From the NCBI GenBank assembly GCA_902766395.1, contig CACXDL010000054.1:1-62831 (forward strand): DNA of 62,831 nucleotides, written 5' to 3'. The position numbers were made by a program, and so were the translations under genes. The notes beneath the pieces were generated by a model, which worked only from the letters and a program-made list of their open reading frames with translations, was not told the DNA's origin and made no database searches. Positions within the stretch are counted from its first letter, which is position 1. Every line of letters starts with the position of its first letter. Origin of the DNA: an uncultured bacterium (GTDB taxonomy: Bacteria; Cyanobacteriota; Vampirovibrionia; Gastranaerophilales; Gastranaerophilaceae). Shown one piece after another: positions 34,854-43,893 of this stretch.

Positions 34854-37268
34854 TTATTTACCCTTCGGAATTCTCATTTCGTAGAAAGAACGATAAACAA
34901 AATACAAAGCAATTACAAGGAACACAACACCGACATATGGGGCTATTTGACGGAAATTTTCATTTATCGCAATTTCCATCGCAAGCAATCCAAATAACGT
35001 CGTGAACTTGATAATAGGGTTCATTGCAACTGAAGAAGTGTCTTTGAAAGGATCCCCGACAGTATCACCAACAACAGTTGCTTCGTGTAAAGGAGTACCT
35101 TTTTCTGCCAAATCAACTTCAACAATTTTCTTTGCATTATCCCAGCATCCACCGGCATTTGCCATGAATACTGCCTGGAACAAACCAAAAATCGCAATTG
35201 CTATCAAGTAACTTACAAAAAATGAAACTGCAAGTTGAGTTTTATCTCCCGGAGCAGACAAACAAGCAAGAGCAAGAGCGAATGCAAACAATGCAATAAA
35301 GATATTTATCATTCCTTTTTGAGCATATTGAGTACAAATTTTTACAACCTCTTTTGAGTTTGCAACATTTGCACTTTTTTCATCCGCATCACCAAGCTTT
35401 ATATTCTCTTTGATATATTCAACAGCTCTGTATGCACCCGTTGTAACAGCCTGCATTGAAGCTCCGCTGAACCAAAATATTACTGCTCCACCCATCAACA
35501 AACCTAACAATGTATATGGGTTTAATAAGTTTAATATCATTTCTGGCTCAATACCTAAAGTATTTTGAATAACCAATATCAAAGAGAAAATCATAGTTGT
35601 TGCACCAACAACAGCAGTTCCTATCAATACAGGTTTTGAGGTTGCTTTAAATGTGTTTCCTGCGCCATCATTTTCTTCCAAATATTTTTTTGCATTTGCA
35701 AAATCAGGTTCAAATCCATATTCGTTTTTGATTTCTTCTGCAATATTCGGGATTTCTTCAATTAATGACAATTCATAAACAGATTGCGCATTATCAGTAA
35801 CAGGGCCATATGAGTCAACTGCAATGGTTACAGGCCCCATGCCCAAGAAACCAAAAGCTACAAGCCCAAATGCAAATACAGATGAATAACTCATCAAAGA
35901 TTCAGGTATCATTGTACTTGCGATATACGCTAACCCCATAAGTAAAACAATTACTGCCCCAATCCAAAACGCAGAAAAGTTTCCGGAAACAATACCTGAA
36001 AGTATTGTTAAAGAAGATCCACCTTCGCGTGAAGCTGTAACAACTTCTTCTGTATGTTTTGCTTTTGGAGAAGTAAATATTTTCGTAAATTCAGGAATCA
36101 ATGCCGCACCTAAGGTACCACAAGAAATTATTGTTGCGAGAATAAACCATGTACAATTTGTACCGTTTAAATCTCCCAACATCCAGTAACTTACACCATA
36201 TGTCATACCGATTGACAAAATTGATGTAAGCCATACCAGACGGGTTAATGAAACTTCAAAATCAAATTTTTCAGTTTTTGCAGCATATGCTTTATCTGCA
36301 AATCCATTAATCCAATATGCAACAACTGATGTTAAAATCATCAAAAATCTCATTACAAAAATCCAGGCAAGTAAAAAGACTTGATTTGCCTGACCGGTAA
36401 CAGCAAGAAGAATAAAACTTACAAGAGCAACACCCGTTACACCATAGGTTTCAAATCCATCGGCTGTCGGTCCGATAGAATCGCCGGCATTATCACCCGT
36501 ACAATCCGCAATAACACCAGGGTTTCTTGGATCATCTTCTTTTATACCAAATTGAATTTTCATCAAATCAGAACCGATATCTGCAATTTTAGTAAAGATA
36601 CCACCTGCAACACGAAGAGCAGATGCACCAAGAGATTCTCCAATTGCAAAACCGATAAAACATGCTCCTGCAATTTCACCGGGAACAAACAATAATATTA
36701 TTAACATCATTATTAATTCAACAGAAACTAAAAGTACCCCAATAGACATTCCGGCTTTTAAAGGAATGTTTAAAATATTCAAAGGATTGCCTTTTAGCGA
36801 TACAAATGCCGTTCTTGCATTTGCCAAAGTGTTCATTCTGATACCAAACCACGCAACAGAATATGAACCCAAAATACCAATTACAGACCAGCCGAGTATC
36901 GTTAATACCGCGCCTAACCCCATTTTTTGGAGAAATCCAAAATAAAATGCTATACAAAGACCTATTATAATCTCCAATGCAAGCAAAAATTTTCCCTGCT
37001 GAACCAAATAAGTTTTACAAGTTTCAAAAATAGTATTTCCTACGGTATTCATAGATTTATGAACATCCAGTTTTTTCACTTCACAAAACTTCCATACACC
37101 AAAAGCCACTCCGACAAAAGCTATACCCAGACCAATAAGTAATAATATATAACTTAGAGGAGAAATGGATTTTATGCTCGGAACAACTAAATCAGCTTCA
37201 CTTGCAAATGCTGGCGTAATACCAAATACAAATAACATTACCATTAGTGATGTTAATTTTTTAATCAT
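34854..37268 (-). CDS. hppA: Membrane pyrophosphatase (proton or sodium pump), divergent subfamily
   Basis: 804 aa with about 16 membrane helices and an extra N-terminal signal-like segment (1-23, ending TPAFA). It couples PPi hydrolysis to ion export. Motifs are present but altered: IADIGSDLMK at 228-237 where canonical enzymes have ADVGADLVGK; EDDPRNPGVIAD at 244-255 conserved; DNAGDSIGPTADGFE at 259-273 for DNVGDNVGDCAGMAADLFE; then VDSYGPVTDNAQ and GDTVGDPFKDTSSVAMNP. These changes mark a divergent clade, and I cannot assign the ion or K dependence from sequence. Strong promoter at 37303-37331. Confidence 0.92.
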   Translation of the reverse strand: MIKKLTSLMVMLFVFGITPAFASEADLVVPSIKSISPLSYILLLIGLGIAFVGVAFGVWKFCEVKKLDVHKSMNTVGNTIFETCKTYLVQQGKFLLALEIIIGLCIAFYFGFLQKMGLGAVLTILGWSVIGILGSYSVAWFGIRMNTLANARTAFVSLKGNPLNILNIPLKAGMSIGVLLVSVELIMMLIILLFVPGEIAGACFIGFAIGESLGASALRVAGGIFTKIADIGSDLMKIQFGIKEDDPRNPGVIADCTGDNAGDSIGPTADGFETYGVTGVALVSFILLAVTGQANQVFLLAWIFVMRFLMILTSVVAYWINGFADKAYAAKTEKFDFEVSLTRLVWLTSILSIGMTYGVSYWMLGDLNGTNCTWFILATIISCGTLGAALIPEFTKIFTSPKAKHTEEVVTASREGGSSLTILSGIVSGNFSAFWIGAVIVLLMGLAYIASTMIPESLMSYSSVFAFGLVAFGFLGMGPVTIAVDSYGPVTDNAQSVYELSLIEEIPNIAEEIKNEYGFEPDFANAKKYLEENDGAGNTFKATSKPVLIGTAVVGATTMIFSLILVIQNTLGIEPEMILNLLNPYTLLGLLMGGAVIFWFSGASMQAVTTGAYRAVEYIKENIKLGDADEKSANVANSKEVVKICTQYAQKGMINIFIALFAFALALACLSAPGDKTQLAVSFFVSYLIAIAIFGLFQAVFMANAGGCWDNAKKIVEVDLAEKGTPLHEATVVGDTVGDPFKDTSSVAMNPIIKFTTLFGLLAMEIAINENFRQIAPYVGVVFLVIALYFVYRSFYEMRIPKGK

Positions 37269-37302
37269 TTTTTCTCTCCTTTACTAAACAATTTATAAAA
37301 GA

Positions 37303-37331
37303 ATTATAAAATATCCATAAATATTTAACAA
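37303..37331 (-). promoter_or_regulatory. Promoter of hppA
   Basis: Minus strand TTGTTA (37326-37331) and TATAAT (37303-37308) with a 17-base spacer, about 35 bases before the ATG; AAAGGAG is close to the start. Confidence 0.8.
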
Positions 37332-37350
37332 TATATTTACAATAATAAAT

Positions 37351-37383
37351 AAAAAATCGTTAGTTTGTACTAACGATTTTTTT
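37351..37383. terminator. Terminator after the CpxP-like gene
   Basis: ATCGTTAGT (37356-37364) pairs with 37369-37377, loop of 4, flanked by A-run and T-run. On minus it ends the anti-sigma/sigma/CpxP-like operon before the hppA promoter. Confidence 0.9.
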
Positions 37384-37390
37384 GATAATG

Positions 37391-37915
37391 TTATTTTTCT
37401 TCTTTAGGAGGAGGTGGTGGTGGGAATAGTCCTTTTTTATTCCAAAAGCCATCACCGTCAAACATGTTAAATGGCGGTTTTGGAGGGTGCTTTTTGTGAA
37501 ACTTTGCTCTACCTTCAGCCTTCATTTTCTCTAATTCTTTTTTCTGGTCTTTTGTAAGAATTTTTTCGAAATCTTTACTGTTTTTCTTTCTTATTTTGTG
37601 AGCTTTTTCATTCAGTTTTTTTAACTCTTCTTTTTTCTGAGAAATTTTTTCTCCTTTAGCCGGATCATCCGATTCTTTAAGAGCTTTTAACTCTTTTCGC
37701 TTTTTGCCAATTTCTGACATAACAGGCTTCATTTTTTCGAGCCCTTTCTGATGAATTGATTTTGCTTTTTCTTTTTGCTTTTCAGTCAGATTTAAACGTT
37801 TTTCGAACTGTTGTTTTGCTTGTTCGTTTGGAGGAGGCATCGCATTTGCAGCAGAATAATAACTCCCTGCTCCAAGTACTAGGCCAATTACCAGTAATGT
37901 TAATACTTTTTTCAT
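37391..37915 (-). CDS. Periplasmic CpxP/Spy-like LTxxQ protein
   Basis: 174 aa with a signal peptide (1-25, ending AANA). Two LTxxQ-type motifs, LNLTEKQ (41-47) and ILTKDQKKEL (119-128), bracket a charged helical core, the CpxP/Spy/CnrX pattern. The C-terminus is rich in Pro, His and Lys (KFHKKHPPKPP, then a six-proline run) and may bind metal or partner proteins. Third gene of an operon with an anti-sigma and an ECF sigma (16 bases after the sigma stop, AAAGGA before the ATG), which suggests a periplasmic stress or metal sensor. Confidence 0.82.
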   Translation of the reverse strand: MKKVLTLLVIGLVLGAGSYYSAANAMPPPNEQAKQQFEKRLNLTEKQKEKAKSIHQKGLEKMKPVMSEIGKKRKELKALKESDDPAKGEKISQKKEELKKLNEKAHKIRKKNSKDFEKILTKDQKKELEKMKAEGRAKFHKKHPPKPPFNMFDGDGFWNKKGLFPPPPPPKEEK

Positions 37916-37931
37916 CTTGGATCCTTTCTTT

Positions 37932-38429
37932 TTATAGTAAATCTTCTAATTTTATACTTAATTCTTTCTTTGCGTTATAAATTCTGGATTTTACCGTTCC
38001 CATAGGACACCTTAATTTTTTTGCACATTGTTCGTATGAATAACCTTCTATTTCACATAGCATTATCACTTCTTTAAATTTTGGTTTTAAACTGTCTATG
38101 GCTCTTATTATTTTTTTTTGTCTTTCCAGATTTATAACATTTTTTTCCGGAGTATCTTTTTTATCTTTTATTCCAGAAATAACATATTCATCCGATTCAG
38201 AATTCATAAAGACTCGGTGATAAGCTGATTTCAAATAATCCAGAGAAGTATTTCGTGCAATCGCAGATATCCAACTCTTTATGGAACCTTTTTCTTTATA
38301 TTTGTCAGAATTCTTCCATATTTTAAGATAGACTTCCTGCTCAATATCTTCATTTTCTTCCTTTGTGATAAGTCTTATAATATTTTTAATATTTTGTTTA
38401 TTTGTTTGTATTATTTTTTCAAAATCCAT
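37932..38429 (-). CDS. ECF-type RNA polymerase sigma factor
   Basis: 165 aa. Region 2 (EDIEQEVYLKIWKNSD, SWISAIARNTSLDYLK) and region 4 (MLCEIEGYSYEQCAKKL followed by MGTVKSRIYNAKKEL, the HTH) are intact. No region 1 or 3, hence extracytoplasmic-function type. Its ATG directly follows the TAA of the anti-sigma gene, so translation is coupled. Expected to direct transcription of its own operon and envelope-stress genes. Confidence 0.92.
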   Translation of the reverse strand: MDFEKIIQTNKQNIKNIIRLITKEENEDIEQEVYLKIWKNSDKYKEKGSIKSWISAIARNTSLDYLKSAYHRVFMNSESDEYVISGIKDKKDTPEKNVINLERQKKIIRAIDSLKPKFKEVIMLCEIEGYSYEQCAKKLRCPMGTVKSRIYNAKKELSIKLEDLL

Positions 38430-38774
38430 TTATTCTACCATTATCAAACCGTATGAATCCACAGGGAACCCTAAATCTTCCGCACTCAATGTTGTTCCGT
38501 ATTTTATGGTGTCGGAAACATCAGTATTCATACTAATAACACCAAATGCTGCTCCGCAAAATAAAAATACAAAAATAATACATGCAGCCTTGAGTTTTGC
38601 AAAATTTCTTCTCTTATTTATGTAATGTCCACGGACTTCACTTATAAGAGCAGAAATTTTTTTCATTTTCAAATCTTCTTTCGCACATTCTTCACACTCG
38701 TTAATGTGCTTTTCTAACTCTTCATTCGAGCGAAAAATAAATAATGATTCATATTTAGTACATTTTTCTTTCAT
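38430..38774 (-). CDS. Membrane-anchored anti-sigma factor with zinc-finger-like motif
   Basis: 114 aa. The N-terminal cytoplasmic part has C5 and HINECEEC (H23, C27, C30), the HxxxCxxC of zinc-binding anti-sigma factors. One membrane helix at about 62-82, then a short periplasmic tail. It precedes the sigma gene with zero spacing, the reverse of the usual order. GAGG before the ATG. The pairing makes anti-sigma function likely although the sequence is short. Confidence 0.82.
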   Translation of the reverse strand: MKEKCTKYESLFIFRSNEELEKHINECEECAKEDLKMKKISALISEVRGHYINKRRNFAKLKAACIIFVFLFCGAAFGVISMNTDVSDTIKYGTTLSAEDLGFPVDSYGLIMVE

Positions 38775-38792
38775 AATTTAACCTCTTGCATG

Positions 38793-38822
38793 ATTATAAC
38801 GATTAAAAATTTAAAATGTTCA
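38793..38822 (-). promoter_or_regulatory. Possible ECF-type autoregulatory promoter with overlapping sigma70 -10
   Basis: On minus, TGAACA (38817-38822) and CGTTA (38797-38801) are 15 bases apart, similar to ECF (SigW-like) promoters. A TATAAT (38793-38798) overlaps the second element. It lies 20-50 bases before the anti-sigma ATG. Confidence 0.45.
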
Positions 38823-38867
38823 TTTTTTAATATTTGTTTCAATCTATACAAACAAAAACGAAAATTC

Positions 38868-38896
38868 TTGCACAAACTTTTTTTTGATAGTAGAAT
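38868..38896 (+). promoter_or_regulatory. Promoter of the envelope operon
   Basis: TTGCAC (38868-38873) and TAGAAT (38891-38896) with a 17-base spacer, 22 bases before the start of the 34-aa gene. Confidence 0.7.
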
Positions 38897-38918
38897 GTCA
38901 ATAAACAGGGGAGAAATT

Positions 38919-39023
38919 ATGGAATTTTTCAGAAAACATCAAAAAGCCATTGTTGCAGTTATAGCGTTAACATTTATTGCCTGGACAGTAGGTTTAATGA
39001 TGCTACCGTTACTTTTTAGATAA
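38919..39023 (+). CDS. Single-span membrane peptide (34 aa)
   Basis: MEFFRKHQKAIVAVIALTFI and then a short hydrophobic remainder. GGGGAG is 7 bases before the ATG at 38919; a longer in-frame start at 38790 has no site and would overlap the promoter. A basic N-terminus followed by one long hydrophobic helix suggests an inner-membrane peptide with the N-terminus in the cytoplasm. First gene of the operon that continues with an M23 peptidase 10 bases later. Confidence 0.65.
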   Translation: MEFFRKHQKAIVAVIALTFIAWTVGLMMLPLLFR

Positions 39024-39033
39024 ATATCGTATT

Positions 39034-40197
39034 ATGAAAATAAAAAACATACTAAAATATTTTTTTATAAGCTGGATAGTTATAGGAGTTATAGGTCTAT
39101 GGCAAACTCCTTATTGTGCAGCAGAACAGTCTTTAAATCAGCGTTTGAAACAAACAAACAAACAAAGAAATCTAATTAAGCAAAAAAAACAACAGGCAGA
39201 TTTACGTCTAAAAAAAGAAAAGAGTAAACTGAGTAATAACCAACAAAAACTTGAAAATGCACATATAAAACTTCAAGAAAATACTGTTAAATATAACAAC
39301 CTTGTAACAAATTTGTTATCAATGGAATCACAGTTAAGTACTGCAGTTTCAGAATTTCAACGTATAGACAAAGAAATGAAATCAAGAATAAACGATATGT
39401 ATAAACACCAGCGCAGAGGCATGTTTGAAATGATTCTATCTGCCAAAGACATCAATTCTTTGCTGGATACAATATATTTTGAAAGGATATTAATACAAAA
39501 AGATTATGCAAAAATGCAGAGAATGAAAACAAAAGCTGATGAAATTGCTCGTTTAAAAATTCAGGTAATGTCACAAAAGAGAATGATAGAAGCTTCCATT
39601 CGCGAAATCAAATCACAAAGAATCACAATACAAAACTCTATCCAAACAAATAAAATAATGATAGAACGTTTACAAAAAGATAAAGCTTATTACGAAAAAA
39701 CGGAAAAAGAATTAGCAAGACAATCTGCAAATTTACAAAACATGATTGCGAATCTTACTAAATCAAATTCTAAAAGACAAACAACACCTGTAAAAGTTTC
39801 CTCAACCGGTTTTATTAAACCGATATCAGGCCCTATCACATCTCCGTTTGGATATAGAATTCACCCGATTTTCAAAAGCAGAATTTACCATTCCGGAATT
39901 GATATAGGAGGTCCAAACCGCGGAGCTATAAAAGCATCTAATGACGGAAGAGTAATATATTCCGGATGGTACGGAGGATACGGGAAAGTTGTAATACTTG
40001 ACCACGGCATTATTAACGGTAAGCCAATAACCACTTTGTATGGACACATGTCTCAAATAAAAGTAAGTAACGGGCAAGATGTAAAAAAAGGCCAAACTAT
40101 AGGTTTGGAAGGATCAACAGGATACAGCACCGGACCCCATTGTCATTTTGAGGTTCGTGTAAACGGAAAGCCTACAAATCCGATGAACTATATATAA
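39034..40197 (+). CDS. EnvC-like murein hydrolase regulator/peptidase, M23
   Basis: 387 aa. N-terminal membrane anchor or signal (about 8-28), a long coiled coil (30-245, EnvC-like), then a LytM/M23 domain. Zinc ligands H286, D290 (HSGID) and H371, with H338 and H369 (HCH) in catalytic positions, so unlike E. coli EnvC the site looks active. Role in septal peptidoglycan hydrolysis or activation of amidases. No ribosome site; likely coupled to the small peptide gene just upstream. Confidence 0.9.
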   Translation: MKIKNILKYFFISWIVIGVIGLWQTPYCAAEQSLNQRLKQTNKQRNLIKQKKQQADLRLKKEKSKLSNNQQKLENAHIKLQENTVKYNNLVTNLLSMESQLSTAVSEFQRIDKEMKSRINDMYKHQRRGMFEMILSAKDINSLLDTIYFERILIQKDYAKMQRMKTKADEIARLKIQVMSQKRMIEASIREIKSQRITIQNSIQTNKIMIERLQKDKAYYEKTEKELARQSANLQNMIANLTKSNSKRQTTPVKVSSTGFIKPISGPITSPFGYRIHPIFKSRIYHSGIDIGGPNRGAIKASNDGRVIYSGWYGGYGKVVILDHGIINGKPITTLYGHMSQIKVSNGQDVKKGQTIGLEGSTGYSTGPHCHFEVRVNGKPTNPMNYI

Positions 40198-40208
40198 GGA
40201 GATAACTC

Positions 40209-42443
40209 TTGAAAAAATATATAATCTTAATATCTGTATTAACATTGTTAAATGGCGTATCCCTTGCATCAGAGGGGATTGATCCAAGAGTGGTTAATCC
40301 TGAGGATGTTATTTTCAGAGGTCCATCAAATGAAAATATTCAAGAAATAAATGATGAAACACAAACTACAGAAAACACTTTTGGTAACGGATATGAAGTT
40401 GTAGACCCATACAAGATGCCGGTTTTTCAACAAATGCGTTTAAGAATTTCAAATTCTTTATACAGAAGAAAAATTAAGCCGAAAAATAACGATAAAATTA
40501 ATGCTATATCTAACAAGCTAAAATTTTGGGATAAGAAACAAGAAGTTCAAATCTCCGAAGAAACAGAAAAAGATGAAATTGCAAAAGAAATTGAAGACCA
40601 GACAAATGCTTCATTATCAGGAGACGAATTATCCCTAGAAGGAGGAATTAATAAAGAAGTTACAGAAAAACAACTTGTTTTGGATTCAGCAGAAGTAAGT
40701 TTTGACGATGAAACAGGAGATATGATTGCAACAGGAAGACCAAAGCTTGTTATACCTCCTCAAAACACAACTGTTATTGCCGATAAGATGACATATAATG
40801 AAGACTCAAATATACTAAAAGCTTTTGGCAACGTAATTATCATCAAGGACGGAGTTCCGACAAAATCTGATTATTTTGAAGTTGATATGAATGAAGAAAC
40901 AATGTTTTTGGATAAAATGAATACAGCTCTTGAAGATATGTATACAAAAGCAGAAAATGCCGTTCAAAAAGAGGGCTTGCTGATATTGAAAAATGGTCTT
41001 ATACACTCTGATAAAGATTCTATAACTCGCATTGAGTCTTCAGTTGCCGGACCAAGATTTAAGGATATTGTTGTAGACAAAGATGCTCAAGAACTATTCT
41101 TCGGTAAACCTGAAGGAAATAATATGAATGTAAAGGTTGAAGAAATAGAAGTTGATGCAAGAAAAGATCACGATATTATTAAAATTAAAAATGCCAGATT
41201 TTATCACAAAGACAAATATTTCTTTAGAATAAAGCATATGAAAGCTTATATGGATAAAGAAAGAACATATTTTGAAGCTAATTACCCTGAACTTGGTTCA
41301 AGACCAAAGATAGGTATGTTCATCGGACCCGGTGTAACTTTTGGAAGTCCTTTTGGGGGAGTAATGAAAGCCGTTCCATTACTGGATTACAATCACGGCA
41401 AGTTCGGTCTTGGAGGATATCTTAAATACACCAACACCCATAACCGAACTGAATTAGGATATGTATCAGCTAATAGCATTTTCTTTGCAAGAGGTAAACA
41501 AAGATTAGATAACAACTTGTATTTGATTTATGCCGCAAATTCTTACACAGATGAATGGTTTTTGGGTGGAAGAATGGCTAAATACATGACCGAATTATAC
41601 TATGATAAAGCCTATCCGTTTAAAAATTTCCTTGGTAAAAATATGGATATGACATTCCAACAGAGAATCGGTTTTGGTTTTATGCATGAAGACGACATAG
41701 ACAGTGATGGCAAAAAATTTAAAAACGCATCCAAAATGTCAACAACAAGAACAAGATATATGGCTCAAATAGCCCAAACACTTTACAAATACGAAAACAA
41801 TAAAGACAGAATCAGAGCAAATTTATCTTTAGTAATGCAGGGGTCTGCTGCTTTATATGGAACAGGAGATACACAATTTATTGGTCGTATAGGGCCTAGT
41901 TTAACAACACAATATAAAAATTGGATGCAAAATGTGGCATACTATGCAACTGCATACCAAGATCTGACACCAATGCCGAGATACGATGCATACCGATATG
42001 GTAAGCACAGTGTATACTTGTCTGAAGCACTCAGGATTAATAAATACTTGTCTGTCGGTTGGTCAGGATATGTCAATTTATCTAATGATGCACCAAATAG
42101 AAAAATGTTTCAGGAAAATGCCTTCCTCGTTTCTATCGGACCTGATGACTTAAAAGTAATTTTAGGATACGATTTTATAAGAGAAGTAACTTATTTAGGT
42201 GTTAATATTGCATTTAATTCAAGAGGTACGAATATATATTACGACAAAATGACAATAAAAAATCCTGAAAAAATTGGGCAACATGAAAATAAAAAAGAAG
42301 CAGAAATTGCATTCATAGGTTCAAACAAAGAAACATATCAAGAAGAAAAGGGATTATTTAACAGAACTCCTGTAAAACCTCAGGTTTTGCAATACGCACA
42401 GGTTATAGAAATAGAAGATCCTGATAAGGAAACTATAGAATAA
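40209..42443 (+). CDS. LptD/OstA-like outer-membrane LPS assembly protein
   Basis: 744 aa from a TTG start, supported by AAGGAG upstream and a signal peptide right after (1-20). A charged linker (about 90-150) is followed by an OstA/LptA-like beta-jellyroll (about 157-320: DSAEVSFDDETGDMIATG, IADKMTYNEDSNILKAFGNV) and a C-terminal region of alternating aromatic strands resembling a barrel. In proteobacteria LptD inserts LPS in the outer membrane. Neighbouring lpxI and lpxB support a lipid A link. The C-terminal barrel is divergent, hence no symbol. Confidence 0.75.
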   Translation: MKKYIILISVLTLLNGVSLASEGIDPRVVNPEDVIFRGPSNENIQEINDETQTTENTFGNGYEVVDPYKMPVFQQMRLRISNSLYRRKIKPKNNDKINAISNKLKFWDKKQEVQISEETEKDEIAKEIEDQTNASLSGDELSLEGGINKEVTEKQLVLDSAEVSFDDETGDMIATGRPKLVIPPQNTTVIADKMTYNEDSNILKAFGNVIIIKDGVPTKSDYFEVDMNEETMFLDKMNTALEDMYTKAENAVQKEGLLILKNGLIHSDKDSITRIESSVAGPRFKDIVVDKDAQELFFGKPEGNNMNVKVEEIEVDARKDHDIIKIKNARFYHKDKYFFRIKHMKAYMDKERTYFEANYPELGSRPKIGMFIGPGVTFGSPFGGVMKAVPLLDYNHGKFGLGGYLKYTNTHNRTELGYVSANSIFFARGKQRLDNNLYLIYAANSYTDEWFLGGRMAKYMTELYYDKAYPFKNFLGKNMDMTFQQRIGFGFMHEDDIDSDGKKFKNASKMSTTRTRYMAQIAQTLYKYENNKDRIRANLSLVMQGSAALYGTGDTQFIGRIGPSLTTQYKNWMQNVAYYATAYQDLTPMPRYDAYRYGKHSVYLSEALRINKYLSVGWSGYVNLSNDAPNRKMFQENAFLVSIGPDDLKVILGYDFIREVTYLGVNIAFNSRGTNIYYDKMTIKNPEKIGQHENKKEAEIAFIGSNKETYQEEKGLFNRTPVKPQVLQYAQVIEIEDPDKETIE

Positions 42444-43064
42444 ATGTATAAAGATTTAAAAAAAGAAATAATAGAATGTGGTTCTCTGTCGGGAGAAAGA
42501 GGTTATACTCCGGGCTTATCAGGTAATATGTCCTGCAGGAGAGGTGATAAAATTTTTATAACCTCAACAGGAGCCGCAAATGGATTTTTAAGCGAGGATG
42601 ATATTTGCGAAATTGATTTTAATGGAAATATATCAGACGGAAAAAAATGCCCTTCAAGTGAAATGTATTTACATCTGGAATTTTACAGGCAACGTGAAGA
42701 TATTAACGCAATATTACATTTTCACAGTCCATGTCTTACAGCATTTGCAGTTTCTGGCGTCACACCTGATAAAAATATTTTACCTGATATAATTTATACT
42801 TTTGGAGAAATTCCTATAGCTGACTATGCAATACCGGGATCCAAAGATTTGGTAAAAAACACCTCAGTTTATTTTAAATCACATGATGTAATTCTGATGA
42901 AAAATCATGGGGTGATCGTAGGTGCAAAAGATTTAAAAAGTGCATTTTTTAAACTGGAAATTTGTGAAAATTATGCAAAAACTCTGCTCTTTTCAAAAAT
43001 TCTTGGAGGTGCTAAAATATTACCGGAAGAAGAAGTGGAAAAAATTTATTCATTAAGAAATTAA
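42444..43064 (+). CDS. Class II aldolase/adducin family protein
   Basis: 206 aa, starting directly at the stop of the LptD-like gene. SSEMYLHLEFYRQRED with the conserved Glu and HFHSP (metal His pair), plus KNHGVIVGAKDL, mark the class II (zinc) aldolase fold shared by fuculose-1-phosphate aldolase, ribulose-5-phosphate 4-epimerase and methylthioribulose dehydratase. The true substrate cannot be told. Being inside a lipid A operon, a role in sugar supply for LPS is possible (inference). Confidence 0.85.
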   Translation: MYKDLKKEIIECGSLSGERGYTPGLSGNMSCRRGDKIFITSTGAANGFLSEDDICEIDFNGNISDGKKCPSSEMYLHLEFYRQREDINAILHFHSPCLTAFAVSGVTPDKNILPDIIYTFGEIPIADYAIPGSKDLVKNTSVYFKSHDVILMKNHGVIVGAKDLKSAFFKLEICENYAKTLLFSKILGGAKILPEEEVEKIYSLRN

Positions 43065-43077
43065 GAGGGATCTAGTT

Positions 43078-43893
43078 GTGACATTAACATTAGAAAATAA
43101 ACAAGGACTAATTGCCGGCGATGGCATATTACCTATAAGAATGGCTCAATATGCAAAAGAAAACGGTTTTGAAGTTGTATGTATTTCATTGGCTAAAGAT
43201 AACGTAAGAGAACTAAAAAAATACTGTTCGAAAATATATTCCTGCCATCCGGGAGAAGTTAACAAGATAGAAAAAATTCTTAAAGATGAAGAAATAAAGC
43301 AATTGACTTTTTTGGGGAAAGTTCATAAAAAAGTTTTGCTCCAGTTACATAAATTTGACAAACGAGCAATAGATCTTGTAAAAGAAGCAACTCGTTTAAA
43401 TGATGATCAGGTTATGTTATTGATTGTCGATGAGCTTGCTAAGATTGGCGTAGAAGTTCTTGATCAAACAATATTTATTAAAAATTTAATGATTCCTGCA
43501 GGAGTTTTGGGTAAACATAAACCGACAAAAGAACAAATGGATGATGTAAACTACGGATTCTGGCTTGCAAAAGAAATGGGTAAATTAGATGTCGGACAAT
43601 CTGTTGTTATTAAAGATAAGATGATTATGGCTGTTGAAGCAATTGAGGGAACCGACGTATGTATAAAACGTGGTGCAAAATTAGCAAAAAAAGGTGCTGT
43701 AGTTGTTAAAGTTGCAAAGCCTAAGCAAGATAAGCGATTTGATATTCCTGCTATAGGAATGCGTACATTGAGAACAATGTCACATAAACAGGCTGCATTA
43801 ATTGCTGTTGAAGCAAATGAAACAATTATTGTTGATCAGGAAAAAGTTATTGAATACGCAAATAACCATAATATCGTAATAATGGCGGTTTAA
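43078..43893 (+). CDS. lpxI: UDP-2,3-diacylglucosamine pyrophosphatase LpxI
   Basis: 271 aa from GTG with GAGGG upstream. LpxI (DUF1009) hydrolyses UDP-2,3-diacylglucosamine to lipid X, replacing LpxH in alphaproteobacteria and other lineages. N-terminal GDGILPIRMAQYAKENG and C-terminal VVKVAKPKQDKRFDIPAIG with GMRTLRTM are family signatures. Its TAA shares one base with the lpxB ATG. Confidence 0.93.
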   Translation: MTLTLENKQGLIAGDGILPIRMAQYAKENGFEVVCISLAKDNVRELKKYCSKIYSCHPGEVNKIEKILKDEEIKQLTFLGKVHKKVLLQLHKFDKRAIDLVKEATRLNDDQVMLLIVDELAKIGVEVLDQTIFIKNLMIPAGVLGKHKPTKEQMDDVNYGFWLAKEMGKLDVGQSVVIKDKMIMAVEAIEGTDVCIKRGAKLAKKGAVVVKVAKPKQDKRFDIPAIGMRTLRTMSHKQAALIAVEANETIIVDQEKVIEYANNHNIVIMAV

